A stretch of 64,000 nucleotides of DNA from Indiicoccus explosivorum. Its GTDB lineage: Bacteria; Bacillota; Bacilli; Bacillales_A; Planococcaceae. The stretch's first letter is position 1, and each line of letters starts with the position of its first letter. Under the pieces are notes generated by a model. The model worked only from the letters and a program-made list of their open reading frames with translations, did no database searches and was not told the origin of the DNA. This document shows positions 51,669-60,234 of this stretch, piece after piece. The position numbers were made by a program, and so were the translations under genes. The DNA is taken from contig NZ_NHTN01000023.1 in NCBI RefSeq assembly GCF_002167005.1, forward strand, positions 88,046 through 152,045, in the 5' to 3' direction.

Positions 51669-51758
51669 AGCGCCTGCAGCGGGAACGATTCGGCCGGTAC
51701 CCGACACAGCCGGGCGGACTATGATAGAGTAGACACTGACAGAAAGGAGTTGGAAATA

Positions 51759-52103
51759 ATGAGCATGCAGCATATTGTAACAGGGGATTTGGTGCACGAT
51801 GAATACGGCAACTACTATCAGGTGGTCCAGCTTCACGCGGAAGGCGATACGCTGAAAGGGATCAGTGTCTCGAACCTGTACTTCGAACTGTCTTTCGAGC
51901 AGACATTCGCGGGAGGCGCGGCGGTCGATGTCTATAAAGAGCAGCCGGTCGGCGTCCTGCTCCAGGAAATGCTGAACGACAAAATCCGGGAAGTGCAGAA
52001 AAACGAGCGGCCGATCTATGCCATCCGCGACTTGATGGTGAACCGTGTGGAAGTGTACGCGGTGGACATTACGAAACCGCATCCGAAAAACAACCGGATC
52101 TGA
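51759..52103 (+). CDS. conserved hypothetical protein, 114 aa
   Basis: ATG 51759 after AAAGGAG. Mixed alpha/beta, no membrane segment, aromatic pattern YYQVVQLHAEGDTLKGISVSNLYFEL. Pro/Lys-rich end. No family recognised. Followed by a terminator. Family B debris at 51670-51722 precedes it. Confidence 0.6.
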   Translation: MSMQHIVTGDLVHDEYGNYYQVVQLHAEGDTLKGISVSNLYFELSFEQTFAGGAAVDVYKEQPVGVLLQEMLNDKIREVQKNERPIYAIRDLMVNRVEVYAVDITKPHPKNNRI

Positions 52104-52111
52104 ACCGCGGA

Positions 52112-52136
52112 AACGTCTCTTCGGAGGCGTTTTTTA
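52112..52136 (+). terminator. terminator after the 114-aa gene
   Basis: AACGTCTC, TTCG tetraloop, GAGGCGTT, then TTTTT. Confidence 0.88.
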
Positions 52137-52142
52137 TTGCAA

Positions 52143-52181
52143 TAAAACAGGAAACACCGCCGGCGCATGCGGGCGGTGTTC
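52143..52181 (-). terminator. terminator for the minus-strand glycosylation genes
   Basis: AAACACCGCC / GGCGGTGTT; on the minus strand it is followed by TTTCCTGTTTTATT. Confidence 0.75.
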
Positions 52182-52210
52182 AGGGTATTCGGTTTTGATA
52201 GGGAAACTGT

Positions 52211-52579
52211 TCACCGCATCTCGCTCAGGCCGATCATGGACACGCCGAGCATGATGAAGCAGACGCCGGCGATTTTCCACGGTGTGATTGACTCATTGAA
52301 CAAAAAGAAAGCGCCGAATACGGCAATGATGTACGCGCTGGACTGGAGCGGGTAGGCCACGCTCAGCGGAATCTTCGTCAGGATGAACAGCCACAGCACC
52401 GTCGCAAGGCCGTACATGGCCAGCCCCGTGAAAATGAAAGGGCTGAAGAACAGTTTGACGACCGAGAAGACGGAAGCGAACGCGTCGGTCTGCCGTTCCA
52501 TGCCGATTTTCCACAGGAACTGGCCGGCGACGAGGATCAGGGTGTTACAAAGGACGAGCAGTAAATGCAGGATATTCAT
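52211..52579 (-). CDS. SMR/EamA-like small membrane transporter (ArnE-like)
   Basis: 122 residues, four helices. Pattern GQFLWKIGM near the start and IPLSVAYPLQSSAYIIAVFGAFFLFNESITPWKIAGVCFIMLGV is typical of the SMR-related flippase subunits next to GT2 genes. Overlaps the DUF2304 gene by four bases. Probably helps flip a lipid-linked sugar made by the adjacent transferase. Confidence 0.87.
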   Translation of the reverse strand: MNILHLLLVLCNTLILVAGQFLWKIGMERQTDAFASVFSVVKLFFSPFIFTGLAMYGLATVLWLFILTKIPLSVAYPLQSSAYIIAVFGAFFLFNESITPWKIAGVCFIMLGVSMIGLSEMR

Positions 52580-52944
52580 GGATGCTTATCTCCGTTTCTG
52601 GCGTCGCGCAGTTCTTTTTCCAGGTAGCCGACTTCCTGGATGAGCACTTTCAGCCGGCTTTCCTGTTTGGATAACAGGGACGTATGGTAAATCAATAAAA
52701 ACAGGACGACCAAAAAAGCCAGCAGGAAGATGAGCGACGGCAAATACGCGATGCCGATCGACAGCGCGAGCCGGTTCAGAAACGGCAGGGCGACGGCGAG
52801 GATGACGCCGATGACGGAAAGCGTCAGCCACATGAAGGCGTACTGGTCGGTGATTTTATTTTTCGACGTCATGGCGACGACGACGGCAAAGAAGAATAGC
52901 GCCGAACCTAACACGATTAGCTGGATAATGTCCAAGTTGCGCAT
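52576..52944 (-). CDS. DUF2304 membrane protein, 122 aa
   Basis: Three helices followed by a coiled coil (QESRLKVLIQEVGYLEKELRD). The DUF2304 pattern FMWLTLSVIGVILAVALPFLNRLALSIGIAYLPSLIFLLAFL is clear. Such genes lie with GT2 polyprenyl-phosphate sugar transferases; the function is unresolved. Between the GT2 and SMR-like genes, all co-oriented. Confidence 0.88.
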   Translation of the reverse strand: MRNLDIIQLIVLGSALFFFAVVVAMTSKNKITDQYAFMWLTLSVIGVILAVALPFLNRLALSIGIAYLPSLIFLLAFLVVLFLLIYHTSLLSKQESRLKVLIQEVGYLEKELRDARNGDKHP

Positions 52945-52951
52945 CCCCTTT

Positions 52952-53641
52952 CTAAATATAGGAACGGATCAGCGAAAAGAAGGTCACTTTCGCCATGTAG
53001 TAAAGGGACTTGACCGGTGTGATCGACGAGACGCCGCCTTGCCGCGCGTTCATCTCGACTTTCGTTTCTTCGACCTTGTATCCCTTGCGCGCGATTTTCG
53101 CGATGACTTCCACTTCCGGATAATCCACCGGGTAATCCACGGCGAACCATTCGCAGACGCGGCGGTTGACGATCCGGTAGCCCGAAGTCGGGTCGGTGAT
53201 GTTGACCCGGGCGATGAGCCGGAGCAGGTAGTTGAAATACAGGATGCCCGTCCGCCGGAGGAAACTGCCCCGGTAATTCGATTTCTCCAGGAAGCGTGAA
53301 CCGATCAGCATATCGACCTGCCGCTTTTCCATCTCGCTGACGAGGTGACGGAGGTCTTCGGGATTATGCTGGCCGTCCGCGTCCAGCTGGATGGCATAGT
53401 CGTAGCCGTGGCGCACGGCATACCGGTACCCGGTCTGGACCGCACCGCCGATCCCGAGATTCACCGGCAGCGTGATGTGGTTGAATTGGTGCGTTTCCAA
53501 CAGGTTTTTGGTCATATCGGTGGATCCGTCGTTCACGATGATGTAATCGTACTCGACGAACTTCTCGAGGGCGCGCACCGTATTGACGATCGCCTGTTCT
53601 TCGTTATAGGCTGGCACGATGATCAGAATTTTTGAATCCAT
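52952..53641 (-). CDS. GT2 glycosyltransferase (polyprenyl-phosphate sugar synthase, DPM1-like)
   Basis: 229 residues. ILIIVPAYNEEQAI at the N-terminus, NDGSTD, LPVNLGIGGAVQTGYRYA, the DxD motif LDADGQH and GSRF...KSNYRGSFLRR. No C-terminal membrane helices, so it is the short DPM1 type. It would load a sugar onto a lipid carrier for the GT39 enzyme encoded divergently. First gene of its operon, 8 bases before DUF2304. Confidence 0.92.
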   Translation of the reverse strand: MDSKILIIVPAYNEEQAIVNTVRALEKFVEYDYIIVNDGSTDMTKNLLETHQFNHITLPVNLGIGGAVQTGYRYAVRHGYDYAIQLDADGQHNPEDLRHLVSEMEKRQVDMLIGSRFLEKSNYRGSFLRRTGILYFNYLLRLIARVNITDPTSGYRIVNRRVCEWFAVDYPVDYPEVEVIAKIARKGYKVEETKVEMNARQGGVSSITPVKSLYYMAKVTFFSLIRSYI

Positions 53642-53674
53642 GCAGCGCTTGCTCCTTTTGGTTGGTCTTGTTCC

Positions 53675-53703
53675 ATTATAAGGATATAGTTTAGAGAAGT
53701 CAT
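53675..53703 (-). promoter_or_regulatory. promoter for the GT2 operon
   Basis: On the minus strand ATGACT, 17 bp, TATAAT (plus coordinates 53698-53703 and 53675-53680). Confidence 0.6.
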
Positions 53704-53719
53704 GGAAGAATGGAAGCGA

Positions 53720-53748
53720 TTGTGAAATAAACTCTTGTCCATTATAAT
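53720..53748 (+). promoter_or_regulatory. promoter for the GT39 gene
   Basis: TTGTGA (53720-53725), 17 bp, TATAAT (53743-53748). Back to back with the minus-strand promoter, about 40 bp apart, so co-control is possible. Confidence 0.65.
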
Positions 53749-53778
53749 GGAAAATAGTGTTTATTGGGAGGTTGGGAG

Positions 53779-55035
53779 ATGGAAAAAGTGCGTTCGAAGG
53801 TGAATGGGTGGCTGCTCGCGCCGCTGTTAATAGGATTGGTCATCCGGCTGGCGCTTCTTGCCGAGTACGGGCTGGGGCTCTCCCTCAACAGTGACGATGT
53901 GGGATACATACGAAGTGCGATCCATTTGCTGGAGCACGGGGAACTGACTTATTTCGATCCGACTGAACTGACCGTCCACATCATGCCGGGCATTGCGGTC
54001 CTGATCGCCGGTGTTTTCCTCTTTTTCGGGACCGGCGATCTCGGGCTGTACGCGGTGAAGATCGTCATGATCCTGTTCGGGCTGCTCAGCATCGCCGGCA
54101 TTTACAAGCTGGGCGAACGGCTGCTGTCGCGCATGGCGGGCGGCATCGGCGCGCTGATCACGGCGCTTTATCTCCCGCTGGTCATTACGGATAATCTGGT
54201 GCTGACGGAAGCGCCGTTCACCGCCGCCCTCATCTGGTTCATTTACTTTGCGGTCCGGCTGGCCGACAGCCACCGCAATGCGGATTTTTACTGGGTCATC
54301 GGCCTGTACCTGTTCATGATCATGTTCCGGCCGACCATCGCGCTGGCGCCTTTTTTATTGCTCATCTACTTTTTGCTGAAAAAGTACCCGCTGAAGACGG
54401 CGCTGAAGCAGTTCGGCATCGCCGTCATCCTGCTGCTCGTCGTGCTCGGACCGTGGTGGATCCGGAACTACATCGTCTATGACGAGTTCATCCCCTTGTC
54501 GGGCGGCGCGGGGAATCCGATGCTGCTCGGGACATATCAGGGCCACGGCTACAAGTACGGCGAGCCGCTCGATGTCGTGCTGGAGCGGATCCGTTCGGAA
54601 CATCCGGATGCGAGCCGGTATGAACTGAACCAGTACCAGCTCGAGGCGGCGAAGGAGCGGATGGCGGTCATGTGGGCCCACAACAAGGCGTGGTTCATCG
54701 ACACGTACACGCGGCAGAAGTTCATGGAGCAGTGGAAGACGCCGTTCTACTGGCATGAAGTGTTCGGCGTGTCCCGGGAGATGATGAAAGCCATTTACCT
54801 CGTCCTGCTTGCGGCAGGGGCGTTCTCCCTGCTCGCGCTGTTCTTCGCGGTCCGGGCCAGGTGGCGGGAACTGCTGTTCATATCGCTGTTCTTCGTGTAT
54901 TTCACGGTGCTGAATAACATTTACTTCGCCTACAACCGGTACAACCAGCCGCTGCTGCCGCTGCTGTTCCTGGCGATCGGCGGTTTTGTGTATTATGTGC
55001 TGTACGGAAGGAAAACCCGCGTGCAGCGGGAATGA
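53779..55035 (+). CDS. GT39/ArnT-like membrane glycosyltransferase
   Basis: ATG 53779 seven bases after GGGAGG. 418 residues, about ten helices. First loop has the acidic pair LNSDDVGYIRSA and a HIMPGIAVL pattern, typical of GT-C enzymes using polyprenyl-phosphate sugars. C-terminal YFAYNRYNQPLLPLLFLAIGG. Acts on the outer face, probably with lipid-linked sugar supplied by the divergent GT2. Acceptor unknown (wall polymer or protein). Confidence 0.88.
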   Translation: MEKVRSKVNGWLLAPLLIGLVIRLALLAEYGLGLSLNSDDVGYIRSAIHLLEHGELTYFDPTELTVHIMPGIAVLIAGVFLFFGTGDLGLYAVKIVMILFGLLSIAGIYKLGERLLSRMAGGIGALITALYLPLVITDNLVLTEAPFTAALIWFIYFAVRLADSHRNADFYWVIGLYLFMIMFRPTIALAPFLLLIYFLLKKYPLKTALKQFGIAVILLLVVLGPWWIRNYIVYDEFIPLSGGAGNPMLLGTYQGHGYKYGEPLDVVLERIRSEHPDASRYELNQYQLEAAKERMAVMWAHNKAWFIDTYTRQKFMEQWKTPFYWHEVFGVSREMMKAIYLVLLAAGAFSLLALFFAVRARWRELLFISLFFVYFTVLNNIYFAYNRYNQPLLPLLFLAIGGFVYYVLYGRKTRVQRE

Positions 55036-55044
55036 GTTTTATGT

Positions 55045-55087
55045 GAGTGCCTGGCACCAATTGTCTGACAATTGGTGCCAGGCACTT
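55045..55087. repeat. palindromic repeat family A, short form
   Basis: GTGCCTGGCACCAATTGTC, TG, and the exact complement; arms are perfect, with AATTGTC in place of the CATTTTC of copies 1 and 2. Confidence 0.92.
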
Positions 55088-55171
55088 TTCCGTTTTCTTG
55101 CGGCCCTTTTTTCCAGAGTGGTATGGGTTATAATGGTCAGGAGGAAGCAACTGCAGAAGGGGGAACTTAAG

Positions 55172-56908
55172 ATGAACTGGCAGACGGAAGTGGAGAAATG
55201 GAAACGCTTCGACGGGCTCGAACGGGAGCTGAAAGAGGAACTCGAACAGCTCGAGGCGGATCCGAAAGCGCTGGAGGACAGCTTTTACACGCACTTGACG
55301 TTCGGGACCGGCGGGATGCGCGGGGAGATCGGTCCGGGTCCGAACCGCATGAACACGTACACCGTCAGGAAAGCGGCGGAAGGTCTGGCGCGATACATAG
55401 ATCAAGCGGGAACGGAAGCGAAGGAGCGGGGTGTCGTCATCGCATACGATTCCCGCCGCAAGTCGCCGGAGTTCGCGTCGGAAGCGGCGCGGACGCTCGG
55501 CGCGCACGGCATCCGGGTGTATTTGTTCGAGTCGCTCCGCTCGACGCCCGAGCTGTCGTTCGCTGTCCGTTATCTCCACGCCTTCAGTGGGATCGTCATC
55601 ACGGCGAGCCACAACCCTTCCGAGTACAACGGGTTCAAGGTGTATGGGGAAGACGGCGCGCAGGTGACTGGCGACGCGGCGGATGCGATCGTCGCGCAAG
55701 TGAATAGCGTCGAAGACGAACTCATCATCGAAGCGGCGGATGAAGCCGGCCTGAAAGCGGACGGCACGCTCACGGTCATCGGCAGTCAGGTCGACGAAGC
55801 GTACATGCGCGCGCTCCAGTCGGTCGTCGTGAATCCGGATGTGATCAAAAAAGCGGCGCCGGATTTCCGGATCGTCTACACGCCGCTGCATGGGACCGGC
55901 AATGTGCCGGTGCGCAGCGGGCTGGAAGCCGCCGGGTTTATTCACATCGACGTGGTGGCCGAGCAGGAGAAGCCGGACGGCCGGTTCCCGACTGTCCGCT
56001 ATCCGAACCCCGAGGAGCACGCCGCGTTCGAACTCGCCATCCGGGACGGCGAACGGCTGGACGCCGATGTGCTACTCGCGACGGACCCCGACACCGACCG
56101 CGTCGGCGTGGCGGCGCGGGACGGATCGGGCCGCTTCGAAGTGCTGACCGGCAACCAGGTCGGCGCGCTGCTGCTGCATTACTTGATTACGGAAAATAAA
56201 AAACAGGGCACGCTGCCGGAGCAGGCGGTCATGCTGAAGACGATCGTGACGTCCGAGATGGGGGAAGCGATCGCGGCGGCACACGGCGTAAAAACGGTGA
56301 ACGTCCTGACCGGCTTCAAATACATCGCCGAAAAGATCCGATCATTCGAGGAAACGGGGACCGGCCGCTTCCTGTTCGGTTACGAGGAGAGCTACGGTTA
56401 TTTAATAAAAGATTTCGTGCGGGACAAGGATGCCATCCAGACGTGCCTCCTGATCGCGGAAGCGGCTGCTGCTTTCAGCCTGCGCGGGATGACGCTGTTC
56501 GATGGCTTGCAGGAACTGTACGGGGAGTACGGCTTTTACCGGGAAGGGCTCGAATCGCTCACGCTGAAAGGGAAGGACGGCAGCGGCAAGATCGCCCGTA
56601 TTCTGGCGGATTTCCGGGAACAGCCGCCGTCGGAATTCAGCGGGGAGCCGGTGACTGTGATCGAGGATTATGCGTCGGGCACTCGGACAATTTTAGCGGA
56701 AGGCCGCGAAGAAGCGATCGCCTTGCCGGAGTCCAACGTGCTCAAGTACCGGCTCGCCGGCGACTCATGGGTCTGCCTCCGGCCATCGGGGACCGAGCCG
56801 AAAATGAAGTTCTACTTCGGCGTCAAGGGCGAATCGGCCGAGGCGGCTGACCGCAAGCTCGACCGGCTGAAAGAAGCGGTGATGGCGCGGGTGCGGTCGC
56901 TTATCTAG
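55172..56908 (+). CDS. pgcA: alpha-phosphoglucomutase / phosphomannomutase
   Basis: ATG 55172 after AGAAGGGGGAAC. 578 residues, same length as B. subtilis PgcA. Active-site Ser in TASHNPSEYNG, metal loop DPDTDRVG, sugar loop GYEESYG, phosphate loop RPSGTEPK. Interconverts glucose-1-P and glucose-6-P, supplying UDP-glucose for wall polymers and glycolipids, which fits the neighbouring glycosyltransferases. Confidence 0.95.
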   Translation: MNWQTEVEKWKRFDGLERELKEELEQLEADPKALEDSFYTHLTFGTGGMRGEIGPGPNRMNTYTVRKAAEGLARYIDQAGTEAKERGVVIAYDSRRKSPEFASEAARTLGAHGIRVYLFESLRSTPELSFAVRYLHAFSGIVITASHNPSEYNGFKVYGEDGAQVTGDAADAIVAQVNSVEDELIIEAADEAGLKADGTLTVIGSQVDEAYMRALQSVVVNPDVIKKAAPDFRIVYTPLHGTGNVPVRSGLEAAGFIHIDVVAEQEKPDGRFPTVRYPNPEEHAAFELAIRDGERLDADVLLATDPDTDRVGVAARDGSGRFEVLTGNQVGALLLHYLITENKKQGTLPEQAVMLKTIVTSEMGEAIAAAHGVKTVNVLTGFKYIAEKIRSFEETGTGRFLFGYEESYGYLIKDFVRDKDAIQTCLLIAEAAAAFSLRGMTLFDGLQELYGEYGFYREGLESLTLKGKDGSGKIARILADFREQPPSEFSGEPVTVIEDYASGTRTILAEGREEAIALPESNVLKYRLAGDSWVCLRPSGTEPKMKFYFGVKGESAEAADRKLDRLKEAVMARVRSLI

Positions 56909-56952
56909 CCACCCGCTTCAGCGGCAGGACCGGGAAGGAAAGGAGAATGGCG

Positions 56953-57234
56953 ATGGAAACACCGAAATCAAAGGATGACTGGCGGTTTAAAATCGCCAAC
57001 CGGGAAGCGCTGATCGGCGTCGCGCTGGCGGTCATCAACTTCGTGTGGTGGTTCGGCTTCGCGTACGGGATGGGGTCGGGCGATGTGGAAGAATACTCGT
57101 ACGTGTTCGGGCTGCCGGCCTGGTTTTTTTACAGCTGCGTCCTCGGACTCGCCGTAATGATCGTGCTCGTCGCGCTTACGGTCAAGTTTTTCTTCCGGGA
57201 CATCCCTTTTGAAGACGGGGAGGAGGAACGATGA
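56953..57234 (+). CDS. yhdT: YhdT family (DUF997) small subunit of the pantothenate symporter
   Basis: ATG 56953 has AAGGAG seven bases away; ATG 56947 is too close. 93 residues, two helices, with INFVWWFGFAYG and GLPAWFFYSCVLG diagnostic of YhdT. Its stop overlaps the panF start (57231). Usually found with PanF; role probably accessory. Confidence 0.92.
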   Translation: METPKSKDDWRFKIANREALIGVALAVINFVWWFGFAYGMGSGDVEEYSYVFGLPAWFFYSCVLGLAVMIVLVALTVKFFFRDIPFEDGEEER

Positions 57235-58685
57235 GCTGGTCGGTCGTTATTCCGCTCCTCGCCTTTTTGGCGATCATTTTCTTTATCGGCATCTGGTCGA
57301 GCCGGAAAACGGCGGCGTCCGAATCCGGATTCCTGCAGGATTATTTTCTCGGCGGACGGGAGCTCGGCGGATTCGTGCTGGCGATGACGATGGTCGCGAC
57401 GTACGGAAGTGCTTCAAGTTTCCTCGGCGGACCGGGAACCGCCTATACGATCGGCTTCGGCTGGATCCTGCTGGCGATGACGCAAGTCGTGACCGGCTAT
57501 TTCGTCCTGATGGTGCTGGGGAAGAAGTTTGCGATTCTCGCCAGAAGATATAACGCCATCACGCTGACCGACTTTTTGAAAGCGCGCTACCAAAGCCCGG
57601 TTGTCGTGATTCTGTCTGCCGCAGCCATTATCATTTTTTTATTCTCCGCCATGGCGGCGCAGTGGGTCGGCGGCGCCCGGCTTGTTGAGTCGCTGACGGG
57701 CATGAGTTACAACACGGCCCTGTTCATCTTTGCGGTGTCCGTCCTCATTTATGTCATCGTCGGCGGATTTCGCGCCGTCGCTGTGACGGACGCCGTCCAG
57801 GGCAGCGTCATGGTCATCGGCACGCTGATCCTGCTCGTCGCGGTCATCGTGGCAGGCGGCGGTGTGCCGAACATCATCCGTGACCTCACAGCGGAGAACC
57901 CGAACTTGATCACACCGTTCGGACCGGACGGCACCCTGTCGAAAGCGTACGTATCTTCGTTCTGGATCCTGGTCGGTGTCGGAGTTGTCGGACTGCCGCA
58001 GATCGCCGTCCGCGCCATGAGCTATAAAAGCTCGAAGTCGATGCACCGGGCAATCATCATCGGGACGATCGTGACCGGTGTCATCATGCTCAACATGCAC
58101 TTGATCGGTGTCTTCGCCCGCCCGATCCTGCCGGGCATCGAAGTCGGGGACAAAGTGATCCCGCTCATTTCGATGGAAGTGTTGCCGAGCTGGCTTGCGG
58201 GCGTCGTACTCGCCGCGCCGATGGCGGCCATCATGTCGACCGTCGATTCCCTGCTGATCCTCGTCAGCTCGACGATCGTCAAGGACGTCTACCTGAATTA
58301 CATAAAGCCGGATGCATCGATCAAGGTGATCAAGCGGGCAAGCTTCGGCGTGACCGCGGTGCTCGGCATCATCGTCTACCTGCTGGCGCTGAACCCGCCG
58401 GACCTCCTCATCTTCCTGAATTTATTCGCATTCGGAGGTCTGGAAGCGGCCTTCATCTGGCCGATCGTCATGGGGCTTTACTGGAAGTACAGCAATAAAT
58501 ACGGCGCCATCGCTTCGATGGCTGTCGGGATGGCCAGTTACGTCTTTCTCCATTACTACAACCAGGCGAACGGCAATCTGCTGGACGTGCATACGGTGAC
58601 GATTCCCGTCGTGCTGTCGTTTGTCGCGTTCGTTGGCGTGAGTCTCCTGTTTAAACGGGAAGCGTTTGATTATGAGGCCCGGTGA
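57231..58685 (+). CDS. panF: sodium/pantothenate symporter
   Basis: 484 residues, 13 helices. SSS signature with DYFLGGRELGGFVLAMTMVATYGSASSFLGGPG, GLPQIAVRAMSYKSSKSMHRA and MAAIMSTVDSLLILVSSTIVKD. Matches PanF rather than acetate or proline carriers, and its YhdT partner supports this. Imports pantothenate with sodium, for CoA synthesis. Confidence 0.92.
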   Translation: MSWSVVIPLLAFLAIIFFIGIWSSRKTAASESGFLQDYFLGGRELGGFVLAMTMVATYGSASSFLGGPGTAYTIGFGWILLAMTQVVTGYFVLMVLGKKFAILARRYNAITLTDFLKARYQSPVVVILSAAAIIIFLFSAMAAQWVGGARLVESLTGMSYNTALFIFAVSVLIYVIVGGFRAVAVTDAVQGSVMVIGTLILLVAVIVAGGGVPNIIRDLTAENPNLITPFGPDGTLSKAYVSSFWILVGVGVVGLPQIAVRAMSYKSSKSMHRAIIIGTIVTGVIMLNMHLIGVFARPILPGIEVGDKVIPLISMEVLPSWLAGVVLAAPMAAIMSTVDSLLILVSSTIVKDVYLNYIKPDASIKVIKRASFGVTAVLGIIVYLLALNPPDLLIFLNLFAFGGLEAAFIWPIVMGLYWKYSNKYGAIASMAVGMASYVFLHYYNQANGNLLDVHTVTIPVVLSFVAFVGVSLLFKREAFDYEAR

Positions 58686-58791
58686 CGGGTGACCGGATTG
58701 GGTCTTAGATCCAGGTGCGAATCGATTTTTTTGAAACTTCCTGAGAGGCTAAACCGTATAGCTGTTATAAGAAAAAACAGGAGGGGATTGC

Positions 58792-58998
58792 ATGGCGGAC
58801 AAAGGGTGTGTGAAATGCGGGGCGACGGAGACAGGGACAAAGGAGATTTCCGCGTCGGGCACCGGGCTGTCGAAAATGTTCGATATCCAGCATAACCAGT
58901 TTACGGTGGTGTACTGCAAGAACTGCGGATATTCGGAGCTGTATAACCAGGACGCGTCGAATGCATCGAACGTGATCGACTTGTTTTTCGGCGGTTGA
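58792..58998 (+). CDS. nucleic-acid-binding-type zinc ribbon protein (YpzJ-like), 68 aa
   Basis: ATG 58792 after CAGGAGGGG. Two knuckles: CVKCGATETGTKEISASG and CKNCGYSELY. FDIQHNQFTVVYC between them is typical of this family. Function unknown; likely a zinc-binding nucleic-acid protein. Confidence 0.9.
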   Translation: MADKGCVKCGATETGTKEISASGTGLSKMFDIQHNQFTVVYCKNCGYSELYNQDASNASNVIDLFFGG

Positions 58999-59006
58999 TA
59001 AGGAAG

Positions 59007-59045
59007 GCGGAGGACCTGTGCAGGCAGGTCTTCTGCTTTTTTTGT
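59007..59045 (+). terminator. terminator after the zinc-ribbon gene
   Basis: GCGGAGGACCTG / CAGGTCTTCTGC with a 5-7 base loop, then seven T. Confidence 0.85.
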
Positions 59046-59078
59046 GGGCGGGTTTGCTGGTGCTGTGACTGGTCATGG

Positions 59079-59270
59079 TCTTGGTGGTGCTTATCTCGGT
59101 CTTGGTGGTGCTTATCTCGTTCTCGAAGCGGTTTATCTCGGTCTTGGCAGGGTTTATCTCGTTCTTGATGGCGCTTATCTCGGTCTTGGCAGGGTTTATC
59201 TCGTTCTTGATGGCGCTTTATCTCGGTCTTGAAGCGGCTTATCCCGTTTTCGATGACATTCATCCCGTTC
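59079..59270. repeat. 21-bp tandem repeat (minisatellite), about nine units
   Basis: Consensus TCTTGGTGGTGCTTATCTCG plus one base. Units start at 59079, 59100, 59121, 59142, 59163, 59184, 59205, 59227 and 59248. Units 4-5 and 6-7 form a near-identical 42-bp pair. One unit has 22 bases (GCGCTTTATC), which breaks the triplet period, so this is not protein-coding selection. No spacers, so not CRISPR. Confidence 0.9.
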
Positions 59271-59386
59271 TCCCAGACTGACGACTGCAATTTTTGATGG
59301 ATGGGAATCTGCGGTCGCAGGGATTCAGGCGGAAGATGTCGAATAAAAGAAATTACAGGTTTTATTGACTGAAAGGGGGTTGGGAG

Positions 59387-60058
59387 ATGCTGTTTCCGAC
59401 GGAAGGGGAATTGAAGCAGCAGTTTGAGACGGCGGGTGCGTTTTATGAGCTGGAGTCGGGCGGCCGCCGGGAGTTGTGCCGGAGCCTGCTGGCCATCCGG
59501 CGGATTGGGACGCAGTCGGAGGAGGCGGAGGCGCTGTTTGTGCTGACGAATCCGGGGAAGTGCCTGCCGACGGACCAGGGGGCGGCACTCCCGGTCGATC
59601 CGCCGAGTCTGGAGGAGGTGCCGCTGCAGCAGGCGGACCCGGATCATTCGATTTATCAGCTCATGCGGCTTATGGATCGGCTCCGGTGGAATAAAACCTA
59701 TGTCGTCAATCTGACGGATCTTCGCGCGGGGAATATGGATGATTTGAAGCTGAAGCTCCGTTTTATGGCGGCGCAGCAGGATGACCGGCACAGTATTTTT
59801 TCGTCAGGACGGGAGCAGGAGCTGCGGAAGATTGCGGAAGGCTCGTCGTGCATCGTGGCGGGCTGGGGGACGAATGCGATCATCCGGGATCTTGCTATCC
59901 GGGCGTTCCGGAAGCTGAACACGTTCGGGCCGGTCGACGGGCTGGCGCATAAGACGCCGCCGTATTACTATCACCCGTTTCCGCATCTGCACGCCGGGTG
60001 CCTGAAGTGGCTCGATGAGATGGAAGTGCAGCTGCAGAAGGATGCGGAGCCGGTGTGA
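59387..60058 (+). CDS. DUF1643-like protein, 223 aa
   Basis: ATG after AAAGGGGGTTGGGAG. The DUF1643 pattern: ALFVLTNPGKCLPTDQ early, then YVVNLTDLRAGN, IVAGWGTN and a late GPVDGLAHKTPPYYYHPFPH. Cytosolic. Function of the family unknown. A small 100-bp gap after the minisatellite contains only its ribosome site. Confidence 0.8.
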   Translation: MLFPTEGELKQQFETAGAFYELESGGRRELCRSLLAIRRIGTQSEEAEALFVLTNPGKCLPTDQGAALPVDPPSLEEVPLQQADPDHSIYQLMRLMDRLRWNKTYVVNLTDLRAGNMDDLKLKLRFMAAQQDDRHSIFSSGREQELRKIAEGSSCIVAGWGTNAIIRDLAIRAFRKLNTFGPVDGLAHKTPPYYYHPFPHLHAGCLKWLDEMEVQLQKDAEPV

Positions 60059-60104
60059 GAGGCATTTCCGGTGCAGAAATAAAGGATGGAGAAGGATGGA
60101 AACA

Positions 60105-60142
60105 CCGCTTCCGGATGGCTGATGCATTCGGAAGCGTTTTTT
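60105..60142 (+). terminator. terminator after the DUF1643-like gene
   Basis: CGCTTCCG (60106-60113) / CGGAAGCG (60129-60136), then TTTTTT. Confidence 0.9.
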
Positions 60143-60234
60143 ATTCGCATCGGTCCGATATGGGCAGGATGGCGGTTGGGCGGCGCAGTTTACGGGTATA
60201 GTTCTGAAAAGACTGACGTTAGGGAGGTGCGGCG

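Noticed and set aside
53711..53725. cre box in the GT2/GT39 intergenic region
   Set aside because: TGGAAGCGATTGTG lacks the conserved CA end; too poor a match to claim.
59079..59270. CRISPR array
   Set aside because: Units of 21 bp are contiguous with no unique spacers, and no cas gene is in the window.
58901..59791. 296-aa minus-strand ORF with DRDKHHQ-like repeats
   Set aside because: It is antisense to two supported genes and its repeats are just the translated minisatellite, one unit of which has 22 bases.
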